10,074 bases of DNA, from assembly GCA_028565635.1 (NCBI GenBank), contig JAOXYB010068334.1, positions 1 through 10,074 of the forward strand, written 5' to 3'. The DNA is from Phoronis ovalis. Taxonomy: Eukaryota > Phoronida > Phoronidae. The notes under the pieces are model-generated. The model saw only the letters and a list, made by a program, of their open reading frames with translations, had not been told where the DNA came from and searched no databases. The position numbers were made by a program, and so were the translations under genes. Positions within the stretch are counted from its first letter, which is position 1; every line of letters begins with the position of its first letter. Below are positions 7,601-10,074 of this stretch, one piece after another.

Positions 7601-8365
7601 ACAAATCTTTACTTAGAAATCTATACCTTGTTGATCTTATTCCAATATCAACACCAACTGGCAAACAATTATTTTTGATGGAAATATTTGCATCAAAAAT
7701 GTTTTGTTCTTACATTTTATTAAAGACATTAATTGTTTTGATTTTATATTAGGTTTACATTTCTGCAATAGAGGAAACCAATTGGAGGAAAAAATATTCT
7801 CATCTTTAGAAATAAAACTTACCGATTGCTCAGGTACTTTGATGCCAGCAGGTCTTATTTCATGTACTGTGTGACTGGTATCATTGCTTTGATCAATGCC
7901 TGGTTTTGTCCCTAGTAGATCTTCAGGAGTAATTGTTAGTGTTTCTGCAGCGTGGCTGTTGAATGTCCTAGTAGAATGGTCATGAATCAGACTAGAATTT
8001 AGCCCAGATACTGTGCTTCTAGCATTATGAATGGATTCCTTGTACCTCATGTTTGCACTACTACCAGTTGAAAATAAATCGTTTTGAACATTTTGCTTAT
8101 CAGTTGTTATAGAATCTGTTTCAGGGTTACTGTTTGATTTCTGAAATGCTTCTTGATAGCCTGCTTCAAATGCGGAGTCAAGTATAGTACTGTAGTCCTC
8201 CGTGGAGGTATGTCCAGAAACATTAGAATCAAATGTTTTTGGTTTCTCTCCAGGGAAGGGCATACTTCCCACCACCTTTGATGCTTGCTTTGTGAAGTCT
8301 TTCATTATGGCTGCTGCCTGGGTCGACACATTAGTCATATCACCAACTCTGTCTTGTACTGCATT
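1377..8365 (-). CDS. COQ8A: COQ8 (ADCK3 family) atypical kinase/ATPase of coenzyme Q synthesis, 5' end missing, with two alternative ExD exons
   Basis: The gene encodes a UbiB-family protein-kinase-like ATPase of the mitochondrial inner membrane that supports the complex of COQ enzymes making coenzyme Q. Coding exons in transcript order: 8365-7823, 7593-7527, 7351-7277, 6840-6715, 6348-6263, 5704-5564, 4668-4587, then either 4195-4102 (A) or 3841-3748 (B), 2981-2732, 2202-2050, 1676-1377. With one of A/B the sum is 1917 nt, i.e. 638 codons plus stop. Numbering from the 8365 exon, I see KLGQ (K262), the A-rich loop AAAS (323-326), VAIK (K344), ExD (391-393), QTDPNWSNF (D474, N479) and DFG (D493). 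Each sits exactly 14 residues below the human COQ8A position (K276, A339, K358, E405/D407, D488, N493, D507), so this core aligns without gaps. The start codon and targeting sequence are not visible. Human has two paralogues (COQ8A/B); here it is probably the single ancestral gene, so the symbol is by family. Confidence 0.96.
1677..2049 (-). other. COQ8 intron (DFG exon to last exon)
   Basis: 373 nt, AT-rich, GTAAGC...TTGCAG. No extra exon, RNA gene or repeat is visible. Confidence 0.85.
2050..2202 (-). CDS. COQ8A: COQ8 exon: DFG metal-binding motif
   Basis: 153 nt, 51 codons, phase 0 on both sides. It begins [20 protein letters not shown], with the DFG aspartate D493 (human D507), and ends [11 protein letters not shown], matching human MKFLTGYEVK. 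Acceptor TGTTTTTAG, donor AAG|GTAAGC. Confidence 0.97.
2203..2731 (-). other. COQ8 intron (catalytic-loop exon to DFG exon)
   Basis: 529 nt, AT-rich, GTACAC...TTTTAG. Short open frames occur on both strands here, but none has conserved content. Confidence 0.8.
2732..2981 (-). CDS. COQ8A: COQ8 exon: hinge/C-lobe with catalytic QTDPNWSNF
   Basis: 250 nt, phase 2 in and phase 0 out. It encodes [20 protein letters not shown], then [12 protein letters not shown], then [20 protein letters not shown] and QPDKKK. D474 and N479 (human D488 and N493) are the catalytic-loop aspartate and metal-binding asparagine. The first base completes Arg (AG|A, exon A) or Glu (GA|A, exon B). Acceptor TTACAG, donor AAG|GTACAC. 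Confidence 0.97.
2982..3747 (-). other. COQ8 intron downstream of exon B
   Basis: 766 nt, GTATGG...TTACAG. It holds a somewhat GC-richer block at about 3088-3215, an antisense open frame of 76 codons (3379-3609 on +), and the palindromic word TGCATGCA at 3395-3402, which gives UGCAUG in the transcript about 350 nt after exon B. Confidence 0.8.
3379..3609 (+). other. Unassigned antisense open frame inside a COQ8 intron
   Basis: The frame opens with GTG, not ATG, and ends with TAA. The translation (…[20 protein letters not shown], then [20 protein letters not shown]…) has a fairly balanced, protein-like composition for such AT-rich DNA. I recognise no family. It could be a decayed transposon or retrocopy fragment, or chance. 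No promoter or clear splice sites support it as a gene. Confidence 0.2.
3748..3841 (-). CDS. COQ8A: COQ8 alternative exon B: canonical ExD version
   Basis: 94 nt, acceptor TTTTTTAG|, donor GA|GTATGG, same phases as exon A. It encodes [20 protein letters not shown] followed by [10 protein letters not shown], then a split Glu. It carries the normal Glu-Cys-Asp of the UbiB ExD motif (human E405 and D407) and the following Y-x-REA that most animal COQ8 proteins share, so it is probably the standard isoform exon. It lies 260 nt downstream of exon A in the transcript. A UGCAUG word lies at its 5' end (3838-3833). Joining A to B gives AGG TAT GCA TGC TGA, an immediate stop, so A and B cannot be used together. 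Confidence 0.92.
3842..4101 (-). other. Intron between alternative exons A and B
   Basis: 260 nt, GTATCT...TTTTAG. It is too long for simple steric blocking of splicing. It contains UGCAUG at 4032-4027 on the transcript strand, a doubled TTGTATGC-like word just before exon B, and a short set of competing complementary words (3906-3912, 3923-3930, 3937-3942). Confidence 0.8.
4102..4195 (-). CDS. COQ8A: COQ8 alternative exon A: ExN version of the ExD region
   Basis: 94 nt, acceptor AACTTGCAG|, donor AG|GTATCT. Read in the phase required by both neighbours, it encodes [20 protein letters not shown] followed by [10 protein letters not shown], then a split Arg. The alignment to human ([20 protein letters not shown], then QREAACARKFR) needs no gap. 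It shares 12 of 30 complete codons' residues with exon B, including GR-x-EL-x(2)-EC-x-Y-x(2)-EA-x(3)-K-x-F. It keeps the motif Glu but has Asn where UbiB proteins have Asp. There are no stops or frameshifts, and it keeps the KKFR ending that resembles human RKFR. The near acceptor lacks a pyrimidine tract; a T-run lies about 45 bases upstream. Transcription is not shown by the sequence, but chance preservation of length, phase, splice sites and residues is very unlikely. Confidence 0.88.
4196..4586 (-). other. Intron upstream of exon A
   Basis: 391 nt, weak donor GTTTGT, acceptor TTGCAG. A run of T (A on +) lies about 45 nt before the exon A acceptor. I see no third copy of the ExD exon here. 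Confidence 0.75.
4587..4668 (-). CDS. COQ8A: COQ8 exon: [16 protein letters not shown], just before the alternative pair
   Basis: 82 nt, phase 0 in and phase 1 out. It encodes [19 protein letters not shown] then RVWNILPE and one extra base, G. That base forms GGA (Gly) with exon A or GGT (Gly) with exon B, so LPEG, as in human, is restored by either. The donor GTTTGT is the weakest-looking in the gene, which fits a regulated splice choice. Acceptor TTTATAG. Confidence 0.94.
4669..5563 (-). other. COQ8 intron (VAIK exon to YPG exon)
   Basis: 895 nt, the longest resolved intron. The middle (about 4905-5075) is less AT-rich and has two related words, GCACAATTGCAAC and GCGCAATTGCAAC, possibly relics of a small repeat. 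A 107-codon - strand open frame at 5032-5355 lacks recognisable content. No additional COQ8 exon is seen. Confidence 0.75.
5564..5704 (-). CDS. COQ8A: COQ8 exon: alanine-rich nucleotide loop and VAIK lysine
   Basis: 141 nt, 47 codons, phase 0 on both sides. It contains [12 protein letters not shown], where UbiB proteins carry an alanine-rich loop in place of the glycine-rich loop of normal kinases, and GREVAIKIQ with the ATP-contacting lysine (K344; human K358). Acceptor TTTTACAG, donor CAG|GTAAAA. The next exon continues YPG as in human KIQYPG. Confidence 0.97.
5705..6262 (-). other. COQ8 intron with a short imperfect direct repeat
   Basis: 558 nt, GTAATG...TTACAG. At 5991-6010 and 6022-6039 (on +) the words ATTTTATGGCATCATCCAGG and ATTTTGGCATAATCCAGG form a spaced direct repeat with a 31 nt period. 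Otherwise featureless. Confidence 0.75.
6263..6348 (-). CDS. COQ8A: COQ8 exon: FINPQL..FERVR segment
   Basis: 86 nt, phase 1 in and phase 0 out. It encodes [20 protein letters not shown] then FMPKWQVE, nearly identical to human up to FMP. The split first codon is G|AT (Asp), restoring SIQD. This is the rest of the N-terminal extension that leads into the kinase N-lobe. Splice sites TTGCAG| and GAG|GTAATG. Confidence 0.96.
6349..6714 (-). other. COQ8 intron with an 11 bp inverted repeat
   Basis: 366 nt. GTAACAATACA at 6569-6579 and its exact complement at 6602-6612 could form a hairpin with a 22 nt loop. No other feature. Confidence 0.75.
6715..6840 (-). CDS. COQ8A: COQ8 exon: KxGQ motif
   Basis: 126 nt, phase 1 on both sides. 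After a variable start it reads [19 protein letters not shown] followed by [12 protein letters not shown]. This is the UbiB-specific KxGQ helix, whose lysine (K262 here, K276 in human) sits over the active site and limits ordinary protein-kinase activity. Acceptor TTTTTTACAG, donor G|GTAATA. Confidence 0.97.
6841..7276 (-). other. COQ8 intron (membrane-helix exon to KxGQ exon)
   Basis: 436 nt, GTAATA...TTACAG. AT-rich, with nothing further recognised. Confidence 0.8.
7277..7351 (-). CDS. COQ8A: COQ8 exon: glycine-rich predicted membrane helix
   Basis: 75 nt, phase 1 on both sides. It encodes [19 protein letters not shown] then LSKGK. The small-residue hydrophobic stretch corresponds to the predicted single transmembrane segment of COQ8A (LAVGLGFGALAE), which anchors the protein in the mitochondrial inner membrane facing the matrix. 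Splice sites are TTTTTCTAG| and G|GTAATA. Confidence 0.93.
7527..7593 (-). CDS. COQ8A: COQ8 exon: SERxKERKVPxxRIGR segment
   Basis: 67 nt, phase 0 in and phase 1 out. It encodes [19 protein letters not shown] and the following SFG, close to the human LSE-x-ARERKVP-x-TRIGRLANFG that opens the conserved N-terminal extension. The acceptor is GTTACAG. The donor is A|GTAAGT, a perfect consensus, which makes the split codon AGT (Ser). A second in-frame GT lies three bases earlier (GTAGTA) and would drop one codon. Confidence 0.92.
7823..8365 (-). CDS. COQ8A: COQ8 exon: N-terminal linker region
   Basis: This is a 543 nt, 181-codon exon, the most 5' exon I can support. The acceptor TTTTTGTTTAG is strong, so at least one more coding or leader exon lies upstream. 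The donor is TCG|GTAAGT. The first about 40 residues ([20 protein letters not shown] and onward) look helical. The rest is a Ser/Thr/Asn/Asp-rich, low-conservation, probably disordered linker, as in other animal COQ8 proteins. The end, GIKVPEQS, joins [11 protein letters not shown] in the next exon, the start of the conserved region. An in-frame ATG at 8338-8336 exists, but the strong acceptor and open frame before it make it an unlikely start. Confidence 0.85.
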
Positions 8366-9713
8366 CTAAACAAAAATGAACACATAAATAATAATAAGAA
8401 TATATTCTTAAAAGTGGCATCATGGTTAAGTGATAAAACCTAACAAAAAAGTCCGCAGCAGAATAAAGTGTGTACAGTGCTTTTTGCCAATGCAATTTTC
8501 CAGCATTGTTTAATATCATTAAAAAAATTCAGAAAACAAAATGGGACTTAGTAGGACAACACCATTGGACAAGCAAGAAGCAAAGGTATTTAAACACACT
8601 AAAGAAAAATATCTCTGCATGTACAATTATTAAAAGCTATTAGGTTTTCAAAATAAAATTGACATAATTGATCAGGGTGATTATCTATCTTGAATTTAAT
8701 CAAGTCTTGAAAAAAACTTTAAAAAACAGTTAGTGTACAGGTATAATATTATTTTGCTTATAAAAGGTACAAGCAGGTAATTAATTATGTACATCTGGCT
8801 AGCCAGAAAGTCATAAACTGTATGCTTCACCTTCAAACTGAATCATACTGAACTTTTGTAAGTAACCCAATAATACTCAAAAGCTTGAGGGAATACAGCT
8901 AATAAATACAGCTATTTTGGAAAAGAAGAAGAAGAGGGGCTGAAGTTGGAAAGTTTTTTAATAGACCCTCTGGGGCTCTATTAATTAGAACATTTTTGAT
9001 TGTGAGCACTTGCAATAAGTAAAATCATAAAAACAGGAAAAAAGGTATGTAGCTTACTTCTTGAAATAAGTAGTGCCCCTTGTATGGGCTGTTGGACCTG
9101 GCAGGTATTTGGTTTATTTCGAAATGGAAATGTGACGTTCAAAGTTCAAACTCAAAAAATTGACCCATTTCTAGGATTATCATTTGCTGCACAGAGTGTG
9201 AAAGATAAAACTAGTGGCATTGACAGTGATATTGGCAGAATAGCATTGCCTTTTGTATATTCATTCGTTACATTGACATTTTATGTAATTTAATAAACAA
9301 CACGATATTTTCAAATAGACAGATAATATCCAGAACCAGTGTTCACATGGTTTGGTAAACTTAGTCATCTGTTAGCATTGACCGAGTTCTTAATTGAGAA
9401 GGTGAAATTATGATTATATTAATATCATAATAAGATTTAATCAGATGCACATGCTAAAAACTATTGTTTAATTGTCCATTATCTGAGATGTGACCTGAGC
9501 AGGACACTCAATGGACACTAATACCCTTGGGAAATAGTTTAAGGTGATTCTCTTCACTTGTACAAAGTACAATTCTGTATAATACATTATTATAATTTAT
9601 ATTTATATAATAAACAAAATTATTTCTGTTATTTAATTAACTCTGATTTTATATACGGTAATTATTAATCTCTGTAGTTGCATTTTTCCCATGCTGAAAT
9701 AACTTATGGGGAC

Positions 9714-9960
9714 ACTAACCTTAAATTTTGGGAGGGGTGTGCCTCCCAGGGATCCAAACCCTGACCTGAAATATCTGCAGAATTGCCAAAACATTCACCC
9801 TGGAATATCCTAAGGCTTGAAATAGCCCAAAATGGTAAAATACTAGATAGAAAAATTGTAAAATTTTGCAAAACAATAAAAAATATCCCAAAATATCCTC
9901 TGACGCAAATTATCCATCCTGTAACATCCAAGAAGCGCAGCACATGTATACACACCTTAA
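9714..9960. repeat. Probable interspersed-repeat-derived block
   Basis: The base composition changes here. The segment includes a perfect 7 bp hairpin (TGGGAGG at 9729-9735 with its complement at 9742-9748) and several AAATATCC-type words. It reads as a degraded dispersed repeat next to homopolymer tracts. The family is unknown, and a second copy is not present in the window. Confidence 0.3.
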
Positions 9961-9984
9961 GTTTATATTGGTGTGCCCCCGCCG

Positions 9985-10056
9985 CCCCCCCCCCCCCCCC
10001 TACACCCCGCCTATATTTTTTATTTTGTTCTTTATATTTTTTTTTTTTTTTTTTTT
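9985..10056. repeat. Low-complexity C16 and T20 tracts
   Basis: A run of 16 C (9985-10000) is followed by AT-rich sequence and a run of 20 T (10037-10056). These are simple-sequence tracts. Their lengths are prone to sequencing and assembly error. Confidence 0.85.
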
Positions 10057-10074
10057 GTTTTTTGAATATAGTAA

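Larger units (their letters stand above)
8366..10074. other. Upstream/5' intronic region of COQ8, no exon resolved
   Basis: The strong acceptor at 8366 means this region begins as an intron of COQ8. The missing first exon(s), with start codon and mitochondrial targeting sequence, should lie here or past 10074. Possible - strand donors occur (for example near 8829, 9055 and 9957), but none is preceded by sequence I can match to a COQ8 N-terminus. A 69-codon + strand open frame at 9084-9293 has no recognised content. Confidence 0.6.

Noticed and set aside
8336-8338. ATG at 8338 as the COQ8 start
   Set aside because: The frame stays open back to a strong acceptor at 8366, so this Met is more likely internal, though an unusual leader-exon arrangement cannot be excluded.
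1377-8365. A bacterial ubiB/aarF gene broken by frameshifts
   Set aside because: Every interruption is a proper GT-AG intron, the joined frame is continuous, and the protein is the animal COQ8A type rather than bacterial UbiB.
9084-9293. A 69-codon + strand open frame
   Set aside because: No recognised family, start context or neighbours; probably chance or old repeat sequence.
9704-9955. An 83-codon - strand open frame as the missing N-terminal COQ8 exon
   Set aside because: The translation does not resemble a COQ8 N-terminus or targeting peptide and lies in a repeat-like block.

Overview
The window is nuclear DNA from an animal. It is AT-rich and carries compact, intron-split genes with GT-AG splice sites and AATAAA signals. 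The gene content (an animal COQ8 kinase next to an ependymin-related gene) points to a non-vertebrate metazoan, perhaps a lophotrochozoan or another marine invertebrate. The species cannot be named from the sequence.

Positions 1-607 (+ strand) hold the 3' end of a gene whose last two coding exons (245-332 and 538-607) encode an ependymin-family C-terminus. The intron before them carries what looks like one end of a small DNA transposon (1-79). Positions 608-1376 are a short intergenic region between two converging genes, with candidate poly(A) signals for both strands.

Positions 1377-8365 (- strand) are almost all of a COQ8 gene (COQ8A/ADCK3 family, the UbiB-type atypical kinase/ATPase needed for coenzyme Q synthesis in mitochondria). 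I resolve eleven coding positions that join in frame to 638 codons plus a stop. KxGQ, the alanine-rich loop, the VAIK lysine, Ex[10 protein letters not shown] and DFG all align with human COQ8A without a gap, at a constant offset of 14 residues. Only the extreme N-terminus (start codon and targeting sequence) is missing; it lies in the unresolved 8366-10074 region or beyond the window.

The main discovery is that the exon carrying the ExD motif exists as two tandem, diverged copies (exon A 4102-4195, exon B 3748-3841). Both are exactly 94 nt and have identical phases. Including both, or neither, creates an immediate stop codon, so only one can be used per mRNA. Exon B encodes the normal Glu-Cys-Asp; exon A encodes Glu-Cys-Asn. 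The gene therefore appears built to make two COQ8 isoforms that differ at an invariant motif of the family. This resembles in form the known mutually exclusive exons of coq-2, which choose between ubiquinone and rhodoquinone synthesis in some invertebrates. Three UGCAUG (Fox-1/Rbfox-type) motifs on the transcript strand around exon B suggest a possible control.

Positions 8366-10074 contain no exon I can support. They are AT-rich, with a repeat-like block near 9714-9960 and C/T homopolymer tracts at the end.
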